Positions 8,818 to 17,510 are shown, numbered from the stretch's first letter. The stretch: 64,000 bases of DNA from Mesorhizobium sp. WSM2240 (GCF_040438645.1 NZ_CP159253.1:4454501-4518500); one strand, 5' to 3'. Made by a program: numbers and translations. The notes: a model not told the origin generated them from the sequence alone.

Positions 8818-9643
8818 CGCGCTGATCACCGTGCGTGGGCTGAAGGTCGCCCTGCCCGACATGACGAGGAAGCCGCTCTTCGGCCGTGCCCCGATGGTCG
8901 AGATTCTGAAGGGCCTCGACTTTGACATCGCGAAGAACTCGATCATCGGCATCGTCGGCGAATCCGGCTCCGGCAAGTCGACGCTCGGCCGCGCCCTGGT
9001 GCGGCTGATCGAGCCGACCGTAGGCAGCGTGACCTTCGACGACCGCGACATCACCCATCTCTCCGATGCAGAGCTGAAGCCGCTGCGTCGCGACCTGCAG
9101 ATGATCTTCCAGGATCCGATGTCGTCGCTCAATCCGCGCCGGACCATCGGGGCTATCATTGCCGCGCCCTTGAAGCAGAATGGCCTCGGCGACAATCTGC
9201 CGGAACGCGTCGCCGAGGCGCTGCGACGCGTCGGCCTTCCTGAAAACTTCGCGGTGCGCTACCGGCACGAACTGTCAGGCGGTCAGCGTCAGCGCGTCGG
9301 CATTGCCCGCGCTCTCGCGCTGTCGCCCAAATTCGTGCTCGCCGACGAGATCGTCTCCGGTCTCGACGTCTCTACCCAGGCGCAGGTGCTGACCCTGCTC
9401 GAACGCCTCGCCGGCGAGATGGGCCTGACGATCGCCTTCATCAGCCATGACCTCTCCGTCATCCGCCGCCTGTGCCGTCAGGTGATCGTCATGCGGCAGG
9501 GCGAAATCGTCGAGGCGGGTGCGACGGACGCCCTGTTCGACCATCCGAAGGAGGCCTACACGCGCGAATTGATCGCGGCGATCCCGCTGCCTGAAATCGA
9601 CCCGGACTGGCTTCGGGCCAAGCCGCTCGCAGAGGCGACCTAG
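8810..9643 (+). CDS. ABC transporter ATP-binding protein, DppF type
   Basis: This 277-residue second ATPase has Walker A GESGSGKS (residues 50-57), the signature LSGGQRQR, Walker B FVLADEIVSGLD and the switch His in ISHDLS. The Walker B Glu is followed by Ile-Val rather than the common Pro-Thr. The start is GTG 8810, inside the end of the upstream ATPase gene. This completes a binding protein, two-permease, two-ATPase importer (4208-9643). Confidence 0.92.
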   Translation: MADALITVRGLKVALPDMTRKPLFGRAPMVEILKGLDFDIAKNSIIGIVGESGSGKSTLGRALVRLIEPTVGSVTFDDRDITHLSDAELKPLRRDLQMIFQDPMSSLNPRRTIGAIIAAPLKQNGLGDNLPERVAEALRRVGLPENFAVRYRHELSGGQRQRVGIARALALSPKFVLADEIVSGLDVSTQAQVLTLLERLAGEMGLTIAFISHDLSVIRRLCRQVIVMRQGEIVEAGATDALFDHPKEAYTRELIAAIPLPEIDPDWLRAKPLAEAT

Positions 9644-9740
9644 CTGGACCGCTAGCGGACCGCCGACGCGCCGCTAACGATGCGCGAACGCGTGATGCGG
9701 AAGCGTCGCGGCTCGATTTTGGTCCACACCCTGTTAAGCC

Positions 9741-10415
9741 TCACCGGCTCCTGGCCTGCGCGCGGCTTTCGAGATGCGATACCAGGCGGACCAAAGGCCA
9801 TAACAAAACCAGATAGATAAGCGCGGCGCTGATCAGCGGCGAAGGGTTGGCCATCAGCGCCTGGGCGTCGGTCGCCTGCTTCAAGAGGTCGGGCATGGCG
9901 ACCACCGAAGCCAACGACGTATCCTTGGCGATGGCCACGCAATTGCTGGTCTGGGCTGGCGTCGCGATCCGCACCGCCTGCGGAATGACGATCTTCCACA
10001 GCGCCACCGGAAACGGCAGGCCGAGCGCGCTCGCCGCCTCGAACTGCCCTTTGGGAATAGCCTCGACGCCGGCGCGGAACACCTCGGCCGTGTAGGCCGC
10101 AAGCACGATCGACAGCGCCAGGCTGGCGGAGACGAAGGAGCTCAGCCGGACGCCGACGAAGGGCAGTGCATAATAGATCACGATCAGCACCACCAGGATC
10201 GGCAGCGCGCGAAAAATGTCAATGAAACCAATGGCGAGCCAGCGCAGCGGCTTTGCGCCGTAGAGCCTGGCGATGCAGATGGCGACGCCTGCCAGCCCTC
10301 CGAAAACGACGGCGGTAATGGTCAGGAGGATCGTGTTACCCAGCCCGCGGATGAGCATGGGAAAGGTCGCGGCCATCACTTCGGTGTTGAAGAAGGTCGC
10401 CAGCAGTTCCGTCAT
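9741..10415 (-). CDS. Amino-acid ABC transporter permease (HisM/GlnP family)
   Basis: This 224-residue inner-membrane protein begins with the usual polar amino-acid permease layout. The N-terminal region has GLGNTILLTITAVVFGGLAG, and the EAA-like loop (EAIPKGQFEAASALGLPF) is conserved. The ATG at 10415 is chosen over an upstream start that adds 14 residues with no family character. It follows the binding-protein gene by 198 bp on the same strand. No ATPase gene for this system is present in the window, so the energy subunit must lie elsewhere or be shared. Confidence 0.9.
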   Translation of the reverse strand: MTELLATFFNTEVMAATFPMLIRGLGNTILLTITAVVFGGLAGVAICIARLYGAKPLRWLAIGFIDIFRALPILVVLIVIYYALPFVGVRLSSFVSASLALSIVLAAYTAEVFRAGVEAIPKGQFEAASALGLPFPVALWKIVIPQAVRIATPAQTSNCVAIAKDTSLASVVAMPDLLKQATDAQALMANPSPLISAALIYLVLLWPLVRLVSHLESRAQARSR

Positions 10416-10613
10416 GAGCCTGGATCCGTTGAGGTCGCGCGCCGCCTCGGGCCGCAAAGAATGCCGTGTCGAGCCTGACGGATGGCAGCGCGCTCTACAA
10501 GACGTGGTCGCGCAAGCCTGCTCCCATCCAATGAAATGGATTGAGAGCTAAATCCTTGTTTTGCAAAACAATCGGGAGGAGCTCGAAAGCCCCTCCCGCG
10601 GCCCCCGCCCCGC

Positions 10614-11408
10614 TTACTGCGCCTTTGGAATGTCGAGTACCGTGACCGTCGCCGTGCCCTCCGCAGCGTCGACGCCTAGCCACTTGCTGTGCAGCTTGGC
10701 CATGGTCCCGTCATTCTTGATGTCGGTGATGGCGGCGTTGACCTTTTCCAGCAACGGATGGTCCTTGGTCATCATGATGGCGAACTGGTCGCCGGTCTTG
10801 ATGCGCTCGTCCACCTCCATCTTGGGCATTTTCAGAAAGGCGAACTGGAAGCCTGCAATGTCGCCGACCGCGCCGGTCACGCGGCCGAGCTGCGTGTCGA
10901 GGATAAGATCCTGCTGGGTGTTGTAGCCCTTGTATTCACCGAACCCGTATTTGTCGGTGTTTTCCTTGATCCAGGCCTCGCCGGTCGAATTGGAGATGGC
11001 GCCGACCGGCTTGCCCTTCATATCGGCGAGGCTGGTTATGCCGGCTTCCTTCGCCGACACCAGCGCCAGATCGCTGTCATAGTAGCCCTGCGTGAACGAC
11101 TGGTTCTGCAGCCTCTCATTGGTGATCGAGATGGTCGAGATGGCGAGGTCGATCCGCTTCGAGCTCGTCGCGGCAAACAGCGCCTGGAAGCCGAGATCCT
11201 GGATGGCGACGTCGTAGCCGATGCGCTTGGCGATCTCGTTGACGAGATCGACCTCGAAACCCTCGAAGCTGCCGTCGGTATTCTTGAACTCCCATGGCGG
11301 GTTGGCCGGATAGGCGCCGACATTCAGCGTCTCGGCGACTGCGCCGTGGACCAGGCCGGCGGCAAGAACGGCCGCCGCGGCGATGGACTTGATGAACCCC
11401 TTTGTCAT
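10614..11408 (-). CDS. Amino-acid ABC transporter substrate-binding protein, family 3
   Basis: This 264-residue protein has a Sec signal peptide (KGFIKSIAAAAVLAAGLVHG, cleavage after AVA near residue 25). The family-3 signature FEGFEVDLVNEIAKRIGYD is near residue 47, followed by blocks typical of polar amino-acid binding proteins such as DLAISTISIT. A GGGAGAA ribosome site precedes ATG 11408. It lies 61 bp downstream of an aminotransferase gene and upstream of the permease, suggesting that the imported compound is an amino acid or amine that is then transaminated. Confidence 0.92.
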   Translation of the reverse strand: MTKGFIKSIAAAAVLAAGLVHGAVAETLNVGAYPANPPWEFKNTDGSFEGFEVDLVNEIAKRIGYDVAIQDLGFQALFAATSSKRIDLAISTISITNERLQNQSFTQGYYDSDLALVSAKEAGITSLADMKGKPVGAISNSTGEAWIKENTDKYGFGEYKGYNTQQDLILDTQLGRVTGAVGDIAGFQFAFLKMPKMEVDERIKTGDQFAIMMTKDHPLLEKVNAAITDIKNDGTMAKLHSKWLGVDAAEGTATVTVLDIPKAQ

Positions 11409-11469
11409 TCTTGTTCTCCCGGTTTTTTCGCGAAGGCCCATTTCCTTCGTGAATCTCAACAGTGCACTT

Positions 11470-12672
11470 TCATGCGGCCAACAACGCCACGATGCGCTTG
11501 CAGGCTTCCTCGATCTCGGCAGGGTCGCGACAGACGCACATGCGCATATGCGCCTTCGACGCTTCGCCGAACAGCCAGCCGGGCGCGAGCCCGACGCGCG
11601 CCTCCTCCAGGAAGCGCTGGCAGATCTCGGTCGAGTTCCGTTCGCCTTCGAGGCTGAAGAAAACATACATCCCGCCCGCCGGCTTCGTCGGCAGGACGAT
11701 GCGGTTCGCCGCCCCAAGGATGCGGTAGGCGATGTCGACGCCCTCGCGGCAGCGGTCGCGCGTCGAGGCGGCGAACGCCTCGCCCTCCTCCAGCGCCACT
11801 TTCGCTCCCGCCTGCACGAAGGCCGCGGTGCCGCTGTTCATATACTGGGTTACCGCCGAAAGCGGCTTCGCGACGGATGCCGGATGGGTGAGCCAGCCGA
11901 TGCGCCAGCCGGTCATCGCCCATGCCTTGGAGAAGCCGTTGACGCTCATCACCCGGTCTTCGTCATCGGCGACCTGAAGGACGGAAGGCGCAGCCTCGCC
12001 GTGGAAATAGAGACGGTTGTAGAGCTCGTCGCTGATGATCCAGATGCCGGTCTCGCGGCTGAATTCGAGCAGCGCCTGCAATTCTTCTCGCGAGGCCGTC
12101 CAGCCCAGCGGGTTGGATGGCGTCGAGAACATGATGGCGCGGGTGCGCGCGTCGCAGGCCCGGTAGATGTCCTCCAGGTCGAGACTCCAGCTTCCGTGGA
12201 TTTGCCTCAGGAAGACCGGGCGCGGCTCGGCCCCGATGACGTGGATGGCGTTGCGGATATTGGGCCATTGCGGCTCGATATAGACGACGTTCGAGCCCAT
12301 CTCGGCGACGAGTTGCAGCGCCATGAACACGGACTGCATGCCGCCCGGCGTGATCGTCGAGCGCACTACCGGTATGTCGCGGCCGTGCAGCCGCGACTGG
12401 TATTCCGACAGCACTTTGGTCAGAGCCGGCAGGCCCCGCATGTCGGGGACATAGAAGGTGTCGCCATGGTCGAGCGAAGCCTTGGCGGCGGCGCGGATGA
12501 ACTCCGGCGTCTCGACGTCGCCCTCGCCGTACCACAGCGTGATGACATCCGGGATCGACTGGGCGCGCACCGCCATCTGGGCGATGTTTTCGACCTGCAG
12601 ATCCATGATCTGCGGGCGAATTCCGGAATAAGCGAGCCTTTGGCCAGTCGTTCCTTTTCGTGCCAGCATCAT
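11470..12672 (-). CDS. PLP-dependent aminotransferase, class I/II
   Basis: This 400-residue fold-type I aminotransferase carries the PLP-lysine block VNGFSKAWAMTGWRIGW and the upstream cofactor block SNPLGW. The family uses pyridoxal phosphate to move amino groups between amino acids and 2-oxo acids; the substrate here is not evident. Two tandem ATGs (12670-12672 and 12667-12669) follow GCGGAG, and either could be used; further upstream in-frame starts would run into the palindromic operator region. It leads a minus-strand operon with an amino-acid importer and is divergent from a GntR regulator that probably controls both arms. Confidence 0.88.
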   Translation of the reverse strand: MMLARKGTTGQRLAYSGIRPQIMDLQVENIAQMAVRAQSIPDVITLWYGEGDVETPEFIRAAAKASLDHGDTFYVPDMRGLPALTKVLSEYQSRLHGRDIPVVRSTITPGGMQSVFMALQLVAEMGSNVVYIEPQWPNIRNAIHVIGAEPRPVFLRQIHGSWSLDLEDIYRACDARTRAIMFSTPSNPLGWTASREELQALLEFSRETGIWIISDELYNRLYFHGEAAPSVLQVADDEDRVMSVNGFSKAWAMTGWRIGWLTHPASVAKPLSAVTQYMNSGTAAFVQAGAKVALEEGEAFAASTRDRCREGVDIAYRILGAANRIVLPTKPAGGMYVFFSLEGERNSTEICQRFLEEARVGLAPGWLFGEASKAHMRMCVCRDPAEIEEACKRIVALLAA

Positions 12673-12708
12673 AGCTCCGCTGCGGTCGCCCAACTCTCGA
12701 ACGCTACG

Positions 12709-12723
12709 TGGATACTGTATCCA
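12709..12723. promoter_or_regulatory. Palindrome, candidate GntR operator
   Basis: TGGATACTGTATCCA is a 15-bp palindrome with perfect 7-bp arms about a central T. It lies in the 107-bp gap between the divergent aminotransferase and GntR genes, 37 bp upstream of the aminotransferase start. GntR/FCD regulators commonly bind short palindromes rich in GTATAC-like cores in such gaps, so this is a good operator candidate. Binding has not been shown. Confidence 0.6.
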
Positions 12724-12738
12724 TTTCAAGCTTGAAAT
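12723..12738. promoter_or_regulatory. Second palindrome, adjoining the first
   Basis: ATTTCAAGCTTGAAAT is a perfect 16-bp palindrome sharing one base with the preceding palindrome. The two together span 12709-12738 in the regulatory gap. It may be a second site for the same regulator or a site for another factor. Confidence 0.5.
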
Positions 12739-12779
12739 TAATTTTCGCCTTGGCCATAGTCGCCCGACCAGGAGGCGCC

Positions 12780-13475
12780 GTGTCGAGTGCAGTGAGGAAG
12801 ATCGCCCAGCCCGAAAGCATGCGCACGCAGATCTACGAGAGCTTGCGTCTTCGCTTGCAGGGTTCGGAATTCACCACGGACGACCGGCTGGTCGATACCG
12901 AGATCGCGAAGGAGTACGGCACCTCGCGCATGCCGGCGCGCGAAGCGCTGCTCGCGCTGATGTCGCAAGGCTTCCTCAAGCAGACGAGTCGCGGCTTCGT
13001 CATCCCGGTGCTGACGCCGCAGGATATTCGCGACATTTTCGAGATCCGCCGGCTGGTCGAGCCCGATGCCGCCGCGCAGGCGGCCCGGAGCATGGCCGAC
13101 GCCAATATTGCGCGACTCGCCGCCGCCAGGCAGATGGCGATGGACGCTGGCCGGAGCGGCGACGCCAAGGCGCTGATGCTGGCGAATATGGAATTTCGCA
13201 GCGTCTGGATCGAAGCGGTGCCCAATACGCGGCTGCGCTCGCTGATCGAGAGTTTCTCCGACCATGCCCAGGCGGTTCGCATCGCAACGCTCAAGGAAGT
13301 GGACAGCCGGGCGGTGGTTCTGGACGGTATCGATCAGTTGATGAAGGGATTTGCCGGCCGCGACGGCGACACGGTGAAGGCTCGCCTGGCTGCATTCATC
13401 GAGGCGGCCGAGGCGATCTATTTTCGCGGCCTTGGAAGTGAGAACGCGCCAGCGGTCGCGCAGGGCCGGCCATGA
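12780..13475 (+). CDS. GntR-family transcriptional regulator (FCD domain)
   Basis: This 231-residue regulator has an N-terminal winged helix (about residues 10-75, including SRMPAREALLALMSQGFLKQ, where the recognition helix lies). A C-terminal all-helical FCD ligand-binding domain follows (about residues 85-215, starting EIRRLVEPDAA). The GTG at 12780 follows a near-perfect AGGAGG at good spacing, so I prefer it to an ATG at 12708 inside the palindromes. Its stop overlaps the start of the flavin monooxygenase (ATGA). It probably represses both divergent arms until a pathway metabolite binds; this is inferred from position. Confidence 0.9.
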   Translation: MSSAVRKIAQPESMRTQIYESLRLRLQGSEFTTDDRLVDTEIAKEYGTSRMPAREALLALMSQGFLKQTSRGFVIPVLTPQDIRDIFEIRRLVEPDAAAQAARSMADANIARLAAARQMAMDAGRSGDAKALMLANMEFRSVWIEAVPNTRLRSLIESFSDHAQAVRIATLKEVDSRAVVLDGIDQLMKGFAGRDGDTVKARLAAFIEAAEAIYFRGLGSENAPAVAQGRP

Positions 13476-14557
13476 CCCTGACCGCCGCCAACGAAAACCG
13501 CATCAAGCTCGGCGTGTTCTCGACAAATGCCGATGGCGGGCTGGCGATCACCAAGGTTCCGGAACGCTGGACGGCGACATGGGCGGGCAATGTCGAGGCG
13601 GCCCGCGTCGCCGACGAGGCAGGTCTCGACTTTTTCCTGCCGATTGCCCGTTGGGCGGGCTTCGGCGGCGAGACGCGCTCGCGCGAATGGTCGTTCGAGA
13701 CATTTACCTGGGCCGCCGGCCTAGCGGCGTTGACAAGACGGATCACCATCTTCTCGACGGTTCATGTTCCGCTCGTCCATCCCGTCTATGCGGCCAAGGC
13801 ACTGGCGACCGTCGACCATATCGGCAATGGCCGTGCCGGGCTGAATATCGTCTGCGGCTGGAATCCCGCCGAATTCGCGATGTTCGGGGCGACGCCCGAC
13901 GAGAAGGGCTACGACCGGGCGGCTGAGTGGATCGAAATCGTCAGCCGCGCCTACGCCTCAGACGAGCCGTTCAATTTCGACGGCGCCTATTACCGGCTGA
14001 AGGGCGTGGTGAGCAAACCGTCGAGCGTACAAAAGCCGCGTCCGGTTACCATGAATGCGGCTTTTGGCGCACCGGGCCGCGACTTTGCCGCGGCGCATTG
14101 CGATTTCCTGTTCTCGACCTTTTCCGACATCGAGGACGGCCGCAGACATCTTGACGACATCCGCACGCGGGCAGCGGCAGCCGGCCGCAATGTGGGCGCT
14201 TATACGGTGGCGCATGTCGTCTGCCGCCCGACCCAAGCGGAAGCCGAGGATTACTACGATCGCTATGCGCTGCGCGAAGCCGACGAGGCCGCTGTCGACA
14301 ACCACATGGCCGGCAAGAAGCAGTTTTCAGCCTCTCACGACCTACACGCCTATAACCAGTACCGGCAGCGCTTTGCCGGCGGCGCTGGAACCTATCCGCT
14401 GATCGGAACGCCCGAGCGCATCGCCGAGATGATCGGCCGCATCTCGGCCGAAGGCTGGGAGGGCATGGCGCTCAGTTTCGTCAACTACACCGACGAGCTT
14501 CCCTATTTCTGCACCGGCGTTCTTCCGCTCCTGCGCGAGGCCGGCCTGCGGGCGTAA
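13472..14557 (+). CDS. LLM-class flavin-dependent monooxygenase (RutA/SfnG-like)
   Basis: This 361-residue luciferase-like monooxygenase starts with the beta strand RIKLGVFS and contains the block GRAGLNIVCGWNPAEFAMFG (about residues 112-131). That block is characteristic of the RutA/SsuD/SfnG branch that uses FMNH2 and O2 to open rings or cleave C-S or C-N bonds. No flavin reductase gene adjoins it. The ATG overlaps the GntR stop by 4 bp, so the two are translationally coupled. Its neighbour is an HpaI-type aldolase, which fits a catabolic sequence of oxygenation followed by carbon-carbon cleavage. Substrate unknown. Confidence 0.88.
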   Translation: MTLTAANENRIKLGVFSTNADGGLAITKVPERWTATWAGNVEAARVADEAGLDFFLPIARWAGFGGETRSREWSFETFTWAAGLAALTRRITIFSTVHVPLVHPVYAAKALATVDHIGNGRAGLNIVCGWNPAEFAMFGATPDEKGYDRAAEWIEIVSRAYASDEPFNFDGAYYRLKGVVSKPSSVQKPRPVTMNAAFGAPGRDFAAAHCDFLFSTFSDIEDGRRHLDDIRTRAAAAGRNVGAYTVAHVVCRPTQAEAEDYYDRYALREADEAAVDNHMAGKKQFSASHDLHAYNQYRQRFAGGAGTYPLIGTPERIAEMIGRISAEGWEGMALSFVNYTDELPYFCTGVLPLLREAGLRA

Positions 14558-14605
14558 GCCTCAAGGGCCACTCGCAATATCGCTCACATTCGATCGGACG
14601 CGTTC

Positions 14606-15379
14606 ATGTTCAACACCGAGGCTCCCCTGCTGAAACGGCGACTCAGCGAAGGCGGCAAGATGGGCCTGTTCTGGTTCGCTCTCGGCAGCCCCGCTCTGGT
14701 CGAGCTGGCGATCTCGCGAGGTGGCGACGCCGTGGTGCTGGACATGCAGCACGGGCTATTCGACCGCCGCGACCTCGAGGTCGCTATCGGCTGCGTGCCG
14801 CCATCCATCCCCTGTCTTGTGCGGATCGAGGACGACAGCCCTGCCGCGGTCTCGCGCGCGCTCGACGCCGGGGCGGAGGGCGTGCTCGTGCCGATGGTCG
14901 AAACCGCCGCTCAGGCCGCAAAGGTGGCGGCAGCCTGCCATTTCCCGCCCAAGGGAAGCCGCTCCGGCGGCGGGGTGCGCCCGCTGGTTGATTTCGGCGC
15001 GTACCGCCGCGCGGCAGACGAGGCGATCACGGTCGGCGTCATGATCGAGACCGCGAGAGGCGTCGCAAATGCCGAGGAAATTGCCGCTGCGGCCAATGTC
15101 GACTTCGTATTTATCGGCAGTGGCGACCTTGCTTTGTCGCTGGGCAGCGACGGCGCGCCTCTGGAAGAAGCGTTGAGCACGGTTCTTAAAGCCTGCGTCG
15201 CAGCCGGCAAACCGTGCGGCGTCTTCACCATGAGCGCGGAGGACGCTTCGAGGCGCGCCGGTCAAGGCTTTTCCGTTACCGTAGCAGCCAACGATCTGTC
15301 GGTGGTCATGACCTCGTTCGAGGCTTCCTATCTCGCGCTCAAGACGGACATTCGGGACCGCAACGCCCGCAAGGCTTAG
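14606..15379 (+). CDS. HpcH/HpaI-family aldolase
   Basis: This 257-residue protein belongs to the class II pyruvate/oxaloacetate-dependent aldolases (HpcH/HpaI). Visible landmarks are VVLDMQHGLFD with the catalytic His near residue 51, FPPKGSRSGGG (the family's PP-x-G-x-R loop), and the metal-ligand segments MIETARG and FIGSGDLALSLG. It would cleave a 4-hydroxy-2-oxo acid to pyruvate plus an aldehyde. It lies 48 bp after the flavin monooxygenase and is probably its operon partner. Confidence 0.88.
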   Translation: MFNTEAPLLKRRLSEGGKMGLFWFALGSPALVELAISRGGDAVVLDMQHGLFDRRDLEVAIGCVPPSIPCLVRIEDDSPAAVSRALDAGAEGVLVPMVETAAQAAKVAAACHFPPKGSRSGGGVRPLVDFGAYRRAADEAITVGVMIETARGVANAEEIAAAANVDFVFIGSGDLALSLGSDGAPLEEALSTVLKACVAAGKPCGVFTMSAEDASRRAGQGFSVTVAANDLSVVMTSFEASYLALKTDIRDRNARKA

Positions 15380-15436
15380 CGCGACAGGCGGCTCTTTCCT
15401 TTACGTTTTCCGCAATGCCGCCCTATATCCCAAGGA

Positions 15437-15467
15437 GGGCCCGCACCTGAAGCTGGTGCGCCGGCCC
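15437..15467 (+). other. GC-rich hairpin in the leader of the HWE kinase
   Basis: CGCACC (15442-15447) pairs with GGTGCG (15455-15460), and outside a 2-nt bulge GGGCC pairs with GGCCC. This forms an 11-bp interrupted stem with a 7-nt loop. No T-run follows, so it is not a classical terminator. It ends 23 bp before the kinase ATG and could affect its translation. Confidence 0.5.
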
Positions 15468-15490
15468 GAGACCGCTGGGGGAATTTTGGA

Positions 15491-16870
15491 ATGGCAAGAA
15501 TGAGGGATCGCCAGCGCCGCGAAAGCGAGTTGCGGCTTCGCCTGGCGATCCGGGCGGCTCATATCGGCATCTGGGATTGGGACCTGGAGACGGGCGAAAT
15601 AACCTACTCTCCACGCGCCCGCGAGATCTACGGCTTCGCTCCCGACCAGACGATCACGCACGATTTGGTAGTGTCCGCCACGCATCCCGGCGATCTGGCG
15701 CGCAATGCCGAGCAGACGCGCCGCGCGCTGGATCCGGCGATCCAGGAAAAGACCGCGTCTTACGAATACCGCATAAGGCTACCCGACACCGGCGAGGTCC
15801 GTTGGGTGGAAGCCTATGGCGAAGCAATGTTCGCCGAGGTGGAAGGCAAGCGGGCGGCCGTCCGCTATCTCGGGACCATCCAGGACATAACGGATCGCAA
15901 GAGAAACGAGGCGGCCCTGGCCAGAAGCGAGACGCGGCAGCGTCTGGCGATCGATGCTGCCCGGATGGCCGTCTGGGACTATGATTTCGCCACGGACACG
16001 TTTCGCGGCTCACCCGAATTGAACCGCATCTACGGCTTCGAGCCGTCGGCAAACCCGACAGCGGAACAGCTTCGCGCCTGCTACGGGCCGGGCGAGCAGG
16101 AGCGGGTGCGCGAGGCTGCCGAGAAGGCCATAAGAGAGGGCGAGAGGCAAATCGAAGTCGAGTTCCAGTGCCGGCAGCCGGGCGGAGACACACGCTGGAT
16201 CCTACTGCGGGCGGAAGTGACTCTCGCCGAGGACGGCTCCTACGAACGCGCCATCGGCGTTCTGATGGATATCGATGCAAGGAAGCGCAGCGACGAGCGC
16301 CAGGCCCTGTTGTTGCGGGAACTGAACCACCGGGTGAAGAATTCGCTGAGCGTGGTGCAGTCGCTCGCCGCCCAATCTTTCCGGGGCGACAACGCCAGGC
16401 CGGAGGCGGTGCGCGAGTTTCGCGATCGCATCCAGGCGCTGGCGAAGGCCAATGACGTTCTCCTGCAGCAGGACTGGGTGGCCTTCAGCCTGCCGGCGCT
16501 CATCGGGCAGATCATCGAACCTTATCTTGATCACCATCGCCAACGGTTCATTATCGAAGGCGACAATCTCGATCTGCCGCCCTCGCTCAACGTCCCGGTC
16601 GCGCTTGCATTGCATGAACTGTGCACCAACGCGGCAAAATTCGGCGCACTGTCGGCCGATAACGGCCATGTCGAAATTCGCTGGCGACAGGTCGGCGGAC
16701 ATATCGAACTCGACTGGTCCGAACATGGCGGACCGCCGGTCGATGCCCCGCAGAACGACGGCTTCGGCACGCGCCTGATCTCGAAAGTACTGGCCTCGCA
16801 GATCGGTGAGGTAGAACTGAGCTTCCCCGAGAGCGGCGTCCGGTGCCGCATGCGCTTGCGGGCCAACTGA
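15491..16870 (+). CDS. HWE-family sensor histidine kinase with two PAS domains
   Basis: This 459-residue soluble sensor kinase has two PAS domains (about residues 15-137 and 147-268, each ending in a DITDRKR- or DIDARKR-type linker). An HWE-type kinase core follows, with the phospho-acceptor His at residue 280 (LLLRELNHRVKNSL). The N box LHELCTNAAKFGALS and the late WSEHGGPPV...GFG block define the HWE/HisKA_2 class common in Rhizobiales. No membrane segment is visible, so it senses a cytoplasmic signal. No response regulator adjoins it. The ATG at 15491 is preceded by GGGGGAATTTTGGA; an ATG nine bases later is possible. Confidence 0.92.
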   Translation: MARMRDRQRRESELRLRLAIRAAHIGIWDWDLETGEITYSPRAREIYGFAPDQTITHDLVVSATHPGDLARNAEQTRRALDPAIQEKTASYEYRIRLPDTGEVRWVEAYGEAMFAEVEGKRAAVRYLGTIQDITDRKRNEAALARSETRQRLAIDAARMAVWDYDFATDTFRGSPELNRIYGFEPSANPTAEQLRACYGPGEQERVREAAEKAIREGERQIEVEFQCRQPGGDTRWILLRAEVTLAEDGSYERAIGVLMDIDARKRSDERQALLLRELNHRVKNSLSVVQSLAAQSFRGDNARPEAVREFRDRIQALAKANDVLLQQDWVAFSLPALIGQIIEPYLDHHRQRFIIEGDNLDLPPSLNVPVALALHELCTNAAKFGALSADNGHVEIRWRQVGGHIELDWSEHGGPPVDAPQNDGFGTRLISKVLASQIGEVELSFPESGVRCRMRLRAN

Positions 16871-16888
16871 TAGCACCCAACCCGAAGC

Positions 16889-17446
16889 TCAGGGCTCCAG
16901 TTCGACATCCCAGTAGAGATAATCCATCCAGCTTTCGTGCAGGTAGTTGGGCGGGAAGCGCTTGCCGTTGTTGTGCAGGTCGTGGACGGTCGGGTGATAT
17001 GGCTTCTGCAGCGGCCACATCTTGGCTTGCGCCGGCATCAGCCCGCCCTTGCGCAGATTGCAGGGCGAACAGGCCGCGACAACATTCTCCCAAGTGGTTG
17101 CCCCGCCGCTGTGGCGTGGAATGACATGGTCGAAAGTCAGATCCTCGGAGGTGCCGCAATACTGGCACTGGAAACGGTCGCGCAGGAACACGTTGAACCG
17201 GGTGAACGCCGGATGGCGAGACGGCTTGACGTAGTTCTTGAGGCTGACGACGCTGGGCAGCTTCATCGAGAACGACACGGAGGAGACCGAGCGGTCGTAT
17301 TCGGCGACGATGTTGACCCGGTCGAGAAAGACGGCCTTGATCGCATCCTGCCAGCCCCAGAGCGACAGGGGGTAATAGCTGAGCGGCCGGTAATCCGCAT
17401 TCAGCACCAGCGCTGGAAGCCCATCCGGAGATACGGCGACCGTCAC
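16889..17446 (-). CDS. HNH endonuclease
   Basis: This 185-residue protein has a C-terminal HNH nuclease fold with a structural zinc site (C94, C97, C126, C129). The catalytic core is visible as DH (106-107), H112 and N121/N130 within CQYCGTSEDLTFDHVIP and CSPCN. The N-terminal half (VLNADYRPLSYYPLSLWGW) is the conserved region of the short chromosomal HNH proteins common in alphaproteobacteria. Its role is not established; DNA binding or cleavage is likely. The start is GTG 17446, preceded by AAGGAGGTG. Confidence 0.9.
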   Translation of the reverse strand: MTVAVSPDGLPALVLNADYRPLSYYPLSLWGWQDAIKAVFLDRVNIVAEYDRSVSSVSFSMKLPSVVSLKNYVKPSRHPAFTRFNVFLRDRFQCQYCGTSEDLTFDHVIPRHSGGATTWENVVAACSPCNLRKGGLMPAQAKMWPLQKPYHPTVHDLHNNGKRFPPNYLHESWMDYLYWDVELEP

Positions 17447-17510
17447 CTGAATTCACCTCCTTGGTTTCGAACCGTTCGGCAGCGATACTGTAAGCCGGAG
17501 ATGACAAGGA

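Noticed and set aside
9644..9740. Terminator between the convergent importer operons
   Set aside because: The gap has short GC-rich inverted bits (GGACCGCTAGCGGACC) but no stem followed by a T-run that I could support.
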